Assembly: GCA_024720975.1 (NCBI GenBank)
Contig: JANJXX010000003.1
Coordinates: 1 to 64,000 of the forward strand
DNA from: Candidatus Panguiarchaeum symbiosum
Lineage (GTDB): Archaea > Asgardarchaeota > Njordarchaeia > Njordarchaeales > Panguiarchaeaceae
Direction of reading: 5' to 3'
Length of the DNA stretch: 64,000 nt
Shown here: one piece after another, positions 20,050-30,100 of the stretch
Position numbering within the stretch: position 1 is the first letter of the stretch
Layout: every line of letters starts with the position of its first letter
Notes under the pieces: model-generated
The model's database searches: none
The model's input: only the letters and a program-made list of their open reading frames with translations
Told to the model about the DNA's origin: nothing
Translations under genes and position numbers: made by a program

Positions 20050-20415
20050 TCATGTGTACTTCCTACCAGCGGCAACTAGGGCTATCGGAGGAAGCTTCTC
20101 TAGATCCTCAACTTTTCTTAGATCAATTGTTTGTTGTTGGGCTCTAACCTTAATTGTTCTAAGTCCTTCCATAATTCTGGCGACGTCAAGATTTCGCGGA
20201 CATCTGACTGAGCAAGTGAAGCATGTGGCGCATATCCATATAGATTTTGCATTGAGTGCATTCATATCATTTAGTTGAACCATATGGATTACTTGGTAGG
20301 GAAGATGGTCCATTTTATCTGCCATCGGACAACCAGCACCACATTTGCCACAGAAATAGCATAAATATACATCTTCTCCCGTTATCTCAAGGATTTTATC
20401 TGCCAGATTTGTCAT
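20050..20415 (-). CDS. hdrC: Heterodisulfide reductase subunit C
   Basis: 121 aa with CYFCGKCGAGCPMADKMDHLP and CATCFTCSVRCPRNLDVARIMEGLR. Confidence 0.93.
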   Translation of the reverse strand: MTNLADKILEITGEDVYLCYFCGKCGAGCPMADKMDHLPYQVIHMVQLNDMNALNAKSIWICATCFTCSVRCPRNLDVARIMEGLRTIKVRAQQQTIDLRKVEDLEKLPPIALVAAGRKYT

Positions 20416-20972
20416 TTCTTTTCACTCTCCACAAGCTTCCTACCATATTCATATCCTACTTCAAAGGCTCTCACGTTTAAATCTACATATCGACCTCTTA
20501 CCCCTTCTATAACGCTCCTCTTTACAGTCTCCTTATCGATTAAGTTAGATATTGCCGTGAATGCACCTATCATTACAATGTTGGCAACAATCCTCCTACC
20601 GACGCTTTCAGCCATTTTTGTGGCTGGAACTGCATAAATCTTTGCTTTTTTAGCTCTTTCGTCAAGTGTTACAAGATCATTGTCATATATAAGAACTCCA
20701 CCAGGCTTCAATAGATCTATGTATGAGTCATAAGCCTCTTGATACATAACTATTAGATAATCTGCATTTCTAACTAGTGGACAATCTACTTCCCTCTCAC
20801 AATCAATGACAACTCTAGAGGCGCATCTACCTCCTCTTGCTTCTGGACCGTAACTTGGAAGATATGTTGAATTATATCCTCTCAACATTGCGGCGTTTCC
20901 GAGTATCCAACCGGCGAGCAGTATTCCCTGTCCTCCGAATCCTCCAATCAGAATTTCTATCCTACTCATCAT
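20412..20972 (-). CDS. korC: 2-oxoacid:ferredoxin oxidoreductase gamma subunit
   Basis: IGGFGGQGILLAGWILGNAAMLRGYNSTYLPSYGPEARGGRCASRVVI is the diagnostic gamma-subunit motif. Confidence 0.92.
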   Translation of the reverse strand: MMSRIEILIGGFGGQGILLAGWILGNAAMLRGYNSTYLPSYGPEARGGRCASRVVIDCEREVDCPLVRNADYLIVMYQEAYDSYIDLLKPGGVLIYDNDLVTLDERAKKAKIYAVPATKMAESVGRRIVANIVMIGAFTAISNLIDKETVKRSVIEGVRGRYVDLNVRAFEVGYEYGRKLVESEKK

Positions 20973-22414
20973 GATCGCCCTATTGTTTTTATAAGTTCTC
21001 CGTTTGAGTTGTAAATGCTAACATAAACCCTTATTCCGCCTGGAATGCTATGTGTCGAACACGCTAAGCATGGATCATAAGCCCTAAACGCCATTTCTAT
21101 CATGTTTAATACTTTGTCATCGAATTTACCAGCTGTTAGAAGCTTTGAGGCAACCTTCTTTATGTCTAGGTTTATTGATGAATTATTCATTGTTGTAGGG
21201 ATTATCAAATTCACTTTAGTAGTTATTCCTCGCTCATCCGCCTCGTAATGATGTATTAAGAGACCACGAGGAGCTTCAACCACTCCGACGCCAAAGCCAC
21301 TGAATTTACCATCATAGTTTACGACATCCCTAGACAACAATTCGCTATCCTCCACAAGCTCAAACATTCTTTCAGCTGCATACACCATCTCTATAGCCCT
21401 AGCGAAATGATATGCCATCGTATGATGAGCAGGTTTTCCAAAGGTTTCTACGAATTGTTTGTAGTACTCTTGTGCTTTCTCTGTTGCAAAGCCGTTGGAG
21501 GCGTTCAACCTGCCCAAAGGACCAACTCTATATATTCCGCTACTCGTATCAATTCCCCTCCACCCAATCTTTTTCAGATATGGCATCTTTGTGTAGCTCC
21601 ATTCAACAACTTTTTCTCCGATGTAATCTAGATAATCTTTGGGCTCGAAGACAAAGGCCTCGTTTCCTTTCTTATCAACAACTCTAATCCTACCATCGTA
21701 GAAGTTCAACTTATTATTCTTATCCACGAGACCTGCGTAATATGTTTCCAGATGATAGTAATCCCCAAAGATTATGTCCTTATACTCACTCCTTTGCAGA
21801 ATTCCATTGAGAAGCTCAACAGTCTCCGTCGAGAACTTAAGAAGCTCCTTTGCATAATTCCTAATTTCCTCGACCTCCTCCTTGGAGAGAGATTTACTTA
21901 CGCCGCCGGGAATCGCAGTCACAGGGTGTATGGCTTTTCCTCCGATAATTTCCTCAATCCTAACAATTTTATCTCTCATCTCAAGAACTTTCTTAACCAA
22001 TTCAGGATTACTTTTGTATAGACCTACTAAACTCCGCTCTCGCCTGGGAGCGCCTGGTGACAGAGCAAAATCTGGTAGTGCTAATGCGTATAGATGAACT
22101 GAGTGACTGTCTAATATATGTGCGCAATAACCCAGTTCCCTTATTTTCTTAGCAGCAGGCGTAGGTTCTCTGCCAAATACCATGTCGACGGCCTTTGCTG
22201 ATGCCATGTGATGAGCCCATGGACAGACTCCACAGATTCTGGTTACTATTCCTGGTAGTTCTTCTACGGGTCTTCCAACGCAGAATTTCTCGAAGCCTCT
22301 AAACTCGAGTACTTGAAAGAATGTATCCTTTACTTTCCCTTTTTCATCCAGAAATATCTTTATCTCAGCTTCTCCTTCAAGCCTTGTCGCCGGACTGATT
22401 TTAATTATGCTCAT
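20969..22414 (-). CDS. mvhA: [NiFe] hydrogenase large subunit (Mvh/F420-non-reducing-like, group 3)
   Basis: L1 RICGVCPWAHHMASAKAVD and L2 DPCLACSTH followed by a C-terminal extension. Confidence 0.92.
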   Translation of the reverse strand: MSIIKISPATRLEGEAEIKIFLDEKGKVKDTFFQVLEFRGFEKFCVGRPVEELPGIVTRICGVCPWAHHMASAKAVDMVFGREPTPAAKKIRELGYCAHILDSHSVHLYALALPDFALSPGAPRRERSLVGLYKSNPELVKKVLEMRDKIVRIEEIIGGKAIHPVTAIPGGVSKSLSKEEVEEIRNYAKELLKFSTETVELLNGILQRSEYKDIIFGDYYHLETYYAGLVDKNNKLNFYDGRIRVVDKKGNEAFVFEPKDYLDYIGEKVVEWSYTKMPYLKKIGWRGIDTSSGIYRVGPLGRLNASNGFATEKAQEYYKQFVETFGKPAHHTMAYHFARAIEMVYAAERMFELVEDSELLSRDVVNYDGKFSGFGVGVVEAPRGLLIHHYEADERGITTKVNLIIPTTMNNSSINLDIKKVASKLLTAGKFDDKVLNMIEMAFRAYDPCLACSTHSIPGGIRVYVSIYNSNGELIKTIGRS

Positions 22415-23400
22415 TCTCTCCTCACCATTCTAACCAAGCGGCTCAAACCCAGTGTGAATCTATAAAATAATCCTGCTGGGTCCATGATTGTAACTCTCTT
22501 GGATAATTCATCATCTGAGAGCTTAGGTTCATTCTCTATTTCCACCAATGACGGTAAAGCACTAACAAGCTTAGCTCCAACATCGTATATATTCGGAGCC
22601 GGGCCCATACAGCCTCTACAAGGCATATTAGCCTTTATGCATGGTGAACCGCATCCACCTCTAGTAGCTGGACCAAGGCATATAGCTCCTTGAGCCAAGA
22701 AACACTTGCTCGGATCTAACCTTACTTCGTGAATCCTCTTAAATCTATCTATGACTATTTTCTCGGGCTTTTCCCTCGGGCACTCATCACAAAGAGTTCT
22801 TGTCCCAGCAATGACTGTTCCCTTTTCTAGACTTATTCTCCCCTCAAAGTACTTGATAAGCTTGTTTACAGCCTCTGAAATTATCTCCTTAGGCGGCGGA
22901 CAACCTGGCACGTATACATCAACATCAATAAAATCATCGACTTTATAATTAATCTCAACGAGTTTGGGAGCGGTAATTTTATATGGATTTGCCTTGCTTT
23001 CACCTGGGAGTATCCTTTCCTCGTTGATAGTTGATGGTGACTTTAAGTAGGCTTCATTAAGAACCTCTTCAAGCTTGTATAAATCGGCAAGACTTTGCAC
23101 TCCACCAAAGCATGCACATGCACCAAATGCAACTTTAATCTTAGCCTTGCTAGCAACTCTTTCTATGATCTCCTTGTGTTTTTCTGTTCTGATGCTTCCC
23201 TGGAAGAGTGCTATGTCTATGCTTTCTAACTCATCGAGATCTTCTTCCTTAAAATCCATTGCTATGGGCCAGAAAACTATATCAGCCAGGCCAATAACAT
23301 CAATTAAGTTCTTATGCAGATCAACTAGTGCCATGTCACAACCGCCGCAAACTTCTCCAGGAACGACAGCTATCTTGAGCTTTCTACTCATGTTTATCAC
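22411..23400 (-). CDS. mvhG: [NiFe] hydrogenase small subunit (MvhG-like)
   Basis: CGGCDMALVDLH, FGACACFGG, PGCPPP, CLGPATRGGCGSPCIKANMPCRGCMGP. Confidence 0.92.
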   Translation of the reverse strand: MINMSRKLKIAVVPGEVCGGCDMALVDLHKNLIDVIGLADIVFWPIAMDFKEEDLDELESIDIALFQGSIRTEKHKEIIERVASKAKIKVAFGACACFGGVQSLADLYKLEEVLNEAYLKSPSTINEERILPGESKANPYKITAPKLVEINYKVDDFIDVDVYVPGCPPPKEIISEAVNKLIKYFEGRISLEKGTVIAGTRTLCDECPREKPEKIVIDRFKRIHEVRLDPSKCFLAQGAICLGPATRGGCGSPCIKANMPCRGCMGPAPNIYDVGAKLVSALPSLVEIENEPKLSDDELSKRVTIMDPAGLFYRFTLGLSRLVRMVRRE

Positions 23401-23821
23401 CTAAGGGACCAAGTTTCCTTATCTCTTCAGTAAATTCTCTAGCCACCTCGGCAAACTTTTTGCCTTCCGTAGCAGAAATCCATTCAAGCCTGATTCTCTG
23501 TGGCTCTATACCAATCTGCCTTAGGAGTTCTTTCATAACAGAAACTCTTTTCAAGGCCTTGAAATTACCCCTAAGGAAGTGACAATCACTAGGAGTGTGG
23601 CATCCTCCTATCAGTACACCATCCGCTCCCATTTCAAAAGCCCTAACAATAAACTGCATGTCGACACTTCCAGAGCATGGAACTGTTATAGGAAGGATGT
23701 TAGCTGGATACTTCAGCCTGCTAACACCAGCAAGGTCGGCGCCGGCTGATGCACAATACTTGCACAGGAATGCAATTATCTTAGGCTCCCAATTCTTATT
23801 CCTCTCTTCCATTAAAAACAC
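23384..23821 (-). CDS. mvhD: Methyl-viologen-reducing hydrogenase delta subunit (MvhD/FlpD-like)
   Basis: FLCKYCASAGADLAGVSRLKYP, PCSGSVDMQFIVRAFEMGADGVLIGGCHTPSDCHF. Confidence 0.93.
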   Translation of the reverse strand: MFLMEERNKNWEPKIIAFLCKYCASAGADLAGVSRLKYPANILPITVPCSGSVDMQFIVRAFEMGADGVLIGGCHTPSDCHFLRGNFKALKRVSVMKELLRQIGIEPQRIRLEWISATEGKKFAEVAREFTEEIRKLGPLGDKHE

Positions 23822-23842
23822 CTAAGGACTAAAGTTGAGGAC

Positions 23843-24700
23843 TTATTGCAGATCACTTCTCCTTAATTCTTTCTGTGCTATTTCAATCAGTCGCCTTATC
23901 CTATCATCAAATGACTCCTTCCCTTCAATCTTAACAAACTCTCCTATTATAAATTTCTTACCCCATACAATATCTGCTTCACGAGGATCTGGATTTTTAA
24001 CATAAACCGCATTTTCTTTGAGATATCTGAGGTTGTCGAGAGGGTCTGGAAGGGCATTCCTTCGTCCAAAATCTGTTGGGCAGGTAGATATAACCTCTAT
24101 GACTCTAAAGCCCTTCATTTGAAATGCTGTTTTGATACTTTCAGTAAGATTACGCAAATGATACACTGTCCACCTAGCAACATAAACTGCACCACTTGCT
24201 GCGGCCAGCCAGACGGCATTAAATGGTGGCTCAGTGTAGTTTCCATATGGCGTAGTTGTTGTTCTCACGCCTTCTGGTGTTGTTGGTCCCACTTGTCCTC
24301 CGGTCATACCATAGTTAAAGTTATTCACTAATATCACTAGTATGTCGACGTTTCTCCTCGCAGCATGTATAAAGTGATTTCCTCCTATTGCTAGTAGATC
24401 ACCATCACCAGAAATTACCACTACATGCAGGTCTGGTCTAGCTAATTTAAGACCCATAGCAAATGGTATTGGTCTACCATGCGTCGTATGAAAGCCATCG
24501 TAGGCCCAGTAACCACTCGCACGCCCGGAGCAGCCAATTCCAGAAACAATCACAACTTTCTTTGGATCAATATTTAACTCCTCTATTGCCTTTGCAAATG
24601 CATTAAATATCATCCCCATACCGCAACCAGAGCACCATATGTGGGGGAGTCTTTCTGATCGGACAAATTTTTCTATAGGATGTACTAGCGCCGTGATCAT
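23843..24700 (-). CDS. korB: 2-oxoacid:ferredoxin oxidoreductase beta subunit (TPP-binding)
   Basis: WCSGCGMGMIFNAF, GIGCSGRASGYWAYDGFHTTHGRPIPFAMGLKLARPDLHVVVISGDGDLLAIGGNHFIHAARRN. Confidence 0.93.
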   Translation of the reverse strand: MITALVHPIEKFVRSERLPHIWCSGCGMGMIFNAFAKAIEELNIDPKKVVIVSGIGCSGRASGYWAYDGFHTTHGRPIPFAMGLKLARPDLHVVVISGDGDLLAIGGNHFIHAARRNVDILVILVNNFNYGMTGGQVGPTTPEGVRTTTTPYGNYTEPPFNAVWLAAASGAVYVARWTVYHLRNLTESIKTAFQMKGFRVIEVISTCPTDFGRRNALPDPLDNLRYLKENAVYVKNPDPREADIVWGKKFIIGEFVKIEGKESFDDRIRRLIEIAQKELRRSDLQ

Positions 24701-25852
24701 TTACTTCACCTCTAAAATTTTCCCGAGCACCTCCTCTGGGAAGATCCATCTACCACCATAATTCCCAACCCAAAAAACTTCAGACCTTCCTTTTGAAGCC
24801 CTTTCGACCTCTCGTGTTATCTGTCCTTCATTAATTTCGGCTACGATGAATTTCTTGACTTTTTTAGCGAGCTCAAAGATAACTTCATCAGGGAATGGCC
24901 AAATTGTTTTGAGCTGCAAAAAACCGACTTTTATCCCTTCCTTTCTAGCCATATCAACTGCACTCTTTGCACTTCTAGCTGCAGATCCATAGGAGACTAC
25001 AACTATATCAGCATCCTCGCACTTATACATCCTATAATCAATTATCTCATGCTTTCTCTTACGTATCTTGTCCAACAACCTTCGCACTAGTACATTTTGC
25101 ACCTCTGGATCCGCTGAGGGATATCCTCTCTCGTCATGGGTTAGGCCTGTCGATTGTATTCTGAAGCCCTCCCCAACTGGTGCCATTGGTGGAACTAAGT
25201 CGTCATCTGCCTTGTATGATAGGTAACCATTTGGATCTTTGGCAAGCTTTCTATTAATTATTATAACATCCCTTGGATCAGGAACGACAACTTTTTCATA
25301 CATGTGTGAAATGCCTTCATCAGCTAGTATTATTACTGGCGTTCTGAACTTTTCTGAGAGATTAAACGCCATTATTGTTAGATCGAAAGCCTCTTGCACA
25401 GTGCTCGGCGATAGAGCTATTATTTCATACGGACCATGAGATCCCCACTTGGCTTGCTGAACATCACCCATACCTATCATCGTTGGTATGCCCGTTGATG
25501 GACCAGCCCTTTGCACGTCCACTATTACTATTGGAACCTCCATCATTACAGCTAAACCTATGTTTTCCTGCATAAGTGAGAATCCTGGACCTGATGTAGC
25601 AGTCATTGATTTTAGTCCTCCCCACGAAGCACCGATTATCGATACTATAGAAGCTATTTCATCCTCCATCTGCACAAATATCCCTCCAACCTGAGGAAGG
25701 CGCCAAGATAGTCTTTCAGCTATTTCATTTGATGGCGTTATCGGATAGCCCGCATAGAACCTACAACCAGCAAATATTGCTGCCTCGGCTATAGCATCAT
25801 TTCCACTCCAGAAATACATCCCAGGTTTAACTTCTCCCACCAAATTCATCAT
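24701..25852 (-). CDS. korA: 2-oxoacid:ferredoxin oxidoreductase alpha subunit
   Basis: GNDAIAEAAIFAGCRFYAGYPITPSNEIAERLSWRLP, TATSGPGFSLMQENIG, VDVQRAGPSTGIPT. Confidence 0.93.
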   Translation of the reverse strand: MMNLVGEVKPGMYFWSGNDAIAEAAIFAGCRFYAGYPITPSNEIAERLSWRLPQVGGIFVQMEDEIASIVSIIGASWGGLKSMTATSGPGFSLMQENIGLAVMMEVPIVIVDVQRAGPSTGIPTMIGMGDVQQAKWGSHGPYEIIALSPSTVQEAFDLTIMAFNLSEKFRTPVIILADEGISHMYEKVVVPDPRDVIIINRKLAKDPNGYLSYKADDDLVPPMAPVGEGFRIQSTGLTHDERGYPSADPEVQNVLVRRLLDKIRKRKHEIIDYRMYKCEDADIVVVSYGSAARSAKSAVDMARKEGIKVGFLQLKTIWPFPDEVIFELAKKVKKFIVAEINEGQITREVERASKGRSEVFWVGNYGGRWIFPEEVLGKILEVK

Positions 25853-26165
25853 CTGATTCTATCGGAACACTAAATATTGCAAAGTCAGGGCATATAAGAG
25901 AACAAAAACCGCAAGCTATACACACCTTAAGCGGGGGTTCCTCAACAACAACAGGATAATGATAACCCCTCTCATTGACATCCTCAGACTTCACAAGAAC
26001 CTTTGAAGGACAATTATCAATACAGAACCCACATTCCTTGCACCGCTCCTTGATAATATAAACCTTCCCCCTCCTTATTGGTACCCTCCTCTGCTCAATA
26101 ATCTTTATTCTCCTCTCCTCCTCGAGCTCGGCCAAACTTTTACGGAATGACATTTCAAGCACCAT
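25827..26165 (-). CDS. korD: 2-oxoacid:ferredoxin oxidoreductase delta (2[4Fe-4S] ferredoxin) subunit
   Basis: CKECGFCIDNCPSKVL and CIACGFCSLICPDFAIF; overlaps korA. Confidence 0.9.
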   Translation of the reverse strand: MVLEMSFRKSLAELEEERRIKIIEQRRVPIRRGKVYIIKERCKECGFCIDNCPSKVLVKSEDVNERGYHYPVVVEEPPLKVCIACGFCSLICPDFAIFSVPIESDDEFGGRS

Positions 26166-26170
26166 ACACC

Positions 26171-26181
26171 TTAATATATAA
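26171..26181 (-). promoter_or_regulatory. Putative archaeal TATA box for the kor-mvh-hdr operon
   Basis: TTATATATTAA on the minus strand, about 20-28 nt upstream of the internal korD ATG at 26153, consistent with a leaderless start at MSFRKSL. Confidence 0.45.
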
Positions 26182-26372
26182 TAACGAAGACGAAATAAAT
26201 ACAGATTTTATATACATAGACAAATACACAAGGAAAACTCAATAAATTGCCAATCCGTCAGGATTATCCTAAACAACCTTGCATGCAATATTTAATGATA
26301 ATGCTCAATAAGGAGTTTTATATAGCGCAAAAGATGCTCTCTTTTAATTAGAAAAACCGAAAGGTTAGCCTC

Positions 26373-26870
26373 ATGAAGAATGATGTAGAATCTACCACCT
26401 TAGAAGCAATCGAAGAATTTCACAAAAGATTCTACCCAGAAGCCAGAGTACAACTCCTCGGCACAGGTCCTGATGGAAGGATAGCAATATTGTTCACTGG
26501 CAACATGTGTCTCACTTGTGGTATGTCAGATTATTTTGTAGACTTCTTAGAGATACTGAAATCCCGCCTCAGCACGGAATACTGCATCGAAGACTTCAAA
26601 GAACTTGATGATGAAGGAACAGCTTGGATTGTTATCTATACTCCAGCTAGACTCGCGGGAGAGGTTAAAATGCTCCAGAAGAATTATTATCTTCGATCCA
26701 AAAGCCAAGAACAAGATAAAAACTATACCTTAAGAAAATTAAGTGCTAGGATGGTATTGCAGAGGTTTCCAATGTTGAAGGTTAGTGCTACTAGAGGTAG
26801 ACTTCGGTCTAGAAGCTACTTTGTTACAATAGTGGTAGGGTATCGGCTGATGTTGTTAAGGAGTGCATGA
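26373..26870 (+). CDS. Hypothetical protein with CLTCGM motif
   Basis: 165-aa ORF, ILFTGNMCLTCGMSDYFVDFLEILKSRL; the C-terminus looks atypical and may be truncated or frameshifted. Confidence 0.45.
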   Translation: MKNDVESTTLEAIEEFHKRFYPEARVQLLGTGPDGRIAILFTGNMCLTCGMSDYFVDFLEILKSRLSTEYCIEDFKELDDEGTAWIVIYTPARLAGEVKMLQKNYYLRSKSQEQDKNYTLRKLSARMVLQRFPMLKVSATRGRLRSRSYFVTIVVGYRLMLLRSA

Positions 26871-27184
26871 TGGAATAGTTGGGAAGGTTGAGAGAAAAGT
26901 GAAGTATAATAGTGTTCAGAGTGTTCTCTCAGAATTTTTTTCCTCGAGTATGAGCTATGAAAACTTTGGTTATGTGTTTTCCGTGGATGTTTGCTTCTAA
27001 GTTTTTGGTTTTTCGCATTTTGGCATCTTATATTTTCTATTTTAAGGGCTCAATTAGCTTTGATTTTCTGTCATAAATTGTCATTATCTTACGCTTGCCT
27101 GCTCTAACCTCTTCTTTGAGCTCTCACTATTTAGAGAGGAAGAAAGTTAAAAATATAAAAAATGAAGGGAGTTAGTTGGGACTT

Positions 27185-30100
27185 CTAGGTTTTCAACGCT
27201 AGTTCCTTTCTTATGAGCTCAACTATGTACTCTTTCCTATCAGGGGCCTTGTACTTGAATATGCCTTTCTCAATGAGCTTCAGTATCTTTATTACCTCTC
27301 TCACTTGCCAGGGTAGAGACCACCATGAAATGAGCTTATAACTACCGTAGGCAAACATCACCAGGAGTATTGTCAGCATTGGATACAGGAACATGTTAGC
27401 GATGTATATATATCCGATGCCTGGTATGTGTATTCTTGTGGAGCCTGATAAGTAATCCACCGCTACTACATACTTTAGAATATCATAGACGAATTTGTCA
27501 GCCGGTATCTCCCGGCCGTACATTTTCACGGACTTTACAAAGATTACTACTTCCCACTTATATCCTGGTGGAAACACACCCCAATCAACCACGATCCTGA
27601 ACACTCCAGCGCCTATCCTAGTGGCACTGTATATTCTAAACATTTCGGCCTCTATACTACTAACGTTCGCAATCACTACTGCATCATCAACTGGGAGATT
27701 TCCGTGATATACAAAGACGTCGATTTCTGTGATTTTATGCTCGTCTATAAATTGAATCCTAGTGATTTCTTGTGGAGGTTCTTTTGCCACAGTTATTTCG
27801 ACAGAAAACTTGTCTATTATTAATGTAATTATCTCTTTTTGTTCTTGGTGATACTGTTTCAAGAAGTACAACTCTATCTTGATTGATATGGGTAATTGAA
27901 TGTCAGTTCCCAAAACACCTGACAGCATTTCCAGTATTTGAACCGTATCAATTTTTAGCACATAGGAACCGACTTTACTGTCAAATACGAGAGTGCCCCT
28001 ATATAGGACGTTTTCTCCATAATATATTATGTAGGTGGCATTAGCATCAGTAATGGCTTGAACTTCACCACCCTTATAGCAGAAATATGAGATGCTCATA
28101 TTGAGATATTCGCCATATTCAAGTGCAATATCTTTTTGCGGAACGATGAGATACGTCGGTACAGAACTTATCGTTAAGGATATCTCCAAACGTTGTGTCT
28201 TGTAGTTCTCCTTGAATAGTGTAACTATTATTCTATAGTTACCCGTGCTCATATTATGTGTAAAGTTCAACTTTAGCAGGTAATCGCTCCCATATGGTTC
28301 TAACTCACCAGTCCGAACCGGGGTATCTTGTCCGAAAGGTAACACCATATAACTAGCTATCGCTCCGATTATTTTTTGTGGTGGTGAAGTCTCACTATCG
28401 TAATAGGATAAGAGTATGTAAGAGGTGTCACCCCATATTAGCTCTATTGATGTTGCGTTTGCCGTGGCAAATGTTTTTCTCGGGTTTATTTTTATCATTA
28501 TTGAGAGAAATCTTCCCTCGTAGTATTCTTTGCTGAAGTAAATCCTAGCCGTGAACTCGCCAACACCTAATTGGTGTACTGGTATGCTGAACATATATTT
28601 AGAATCTGTTTCCACCAGACTGCCTTCAGCCAGGAGCTCTTGCGTAATTGGATTAATTATTTCGAATCGAGTCACTGCATTTGAAACAAGCACTCTCCTT
28701 CTACTATCGTTATAATAAATCGACAAATTGTAGTTTTCCATTTGCCATGGTGTTTCCACATATGTCTGACTGAATAGCTCAGTTGGTCTTGGGTTAACCA
28801 CTAGCGTTATGAAATATTCTGATTTTGAGTAGTTTCCTTTGGATGCTGTGATAGTTATCATATACGCTCCGGTTGGGTATTTGAATGATGACAACGCAAA
28901 TATATACTCGTTGTCTTGCTGTACTAACATCCCCTCAAAGGATGTTGGTCCGGAGAACAAAATTCTAACACTTGCATCAGGTAAATAACTGTCATTCAAT
29001 GCATCCTGGAAGTATAATCTAACGCAAAATTCTTCGTCCCAGTATATGGTAGATGTTAACGCTGCCACTACAATTTTTGTGGGTCTAGGTTGAACCATTA
29101 CTGCAATTAAAAGCGGTTGTGGTCGCTGGTACTTATTGCCATATGCGTCAATAAAGTATTCCCTTCCACCAACTGTTGTTGTATTGACATCTATTACCAG
29201 GTAGTACATCTCCCCAGCTGGTAGTCCATATGTTGATATGTTAATACTGTATGTGCCCAGGGATACCTTACACATTTTTAGAGTGCCAAATCCCGGAACT
29301 ATTGTACCATTCTTCGCATAAACAATCTTCCATGTTACATTATCAGCGGCATCTACAAGGTTTACTTCGCTTATTATTGCCACCTTAGTGTATATGTTAC
29401 CTCCCCAATACAGGCTATATGAGTATGAACCTTCTCTAAGCTCTATTCTAAGTGGGGGAGGAGCTGTCGCATCAAGATCTATGAGAATCCATGTTTGACC
29501 TTGGGTCACATTGATGAGAGCCCATCTAACCATTGTTATATTATTACCATAAATGTCTTTCACGGGAGTCTTGTTAGTATAAGTTAAATTGTAGCTGTCG
29601 AAGTCAAATTTGTAGCTTACGGTTATGTTCCAAATGCCCCTTGGGATGTACACATCAAGATGTCCAGTAAGGTTGGTACTCGCGTAAGCTATTGTTTCAT
29701 TGAATCGAACCAGAGCTCCTTGGAGTATCCTCCCTTCCGTGTCATTGCATTGTATAATCACTCTTACTAGGTGGGGGAACTGGTAGAAACTACTTATCGA
29801 GAATGTTGTATATGGTATCGTCGAAAGATCCAAATCCTCTACTATGCTGTGTATATTATTCGCACTAGAAAGTGTTATGTTTAGAGTGTAGTTATCGTAT
29901 CTAGGAACATCGAACGTTACTTTTCCTGACCAATCTGTATAGCCCGCACTGACTATAGCTTCGGATGTTTTGTTAACCAATGTTACTTGTGCATTAACAA
30001 CTGGACCATTATCTCCATCCGCCACATTATAGGTTACTTGCAAAGTGAATCGCTCAGTTTGAGCTATTGATATTAGTAGTGGGGCTCGAAGTCTTAAAGC

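Noticed and set aside
20969-22414. Interpreting the Hdr/Mvh set as evidence that the organism is a methanogen
   Set aside because: No mcr, mtr or other methanogenesis-specific gene is in the window, and Hdr/Mvh homologues occur in non-methanogens.
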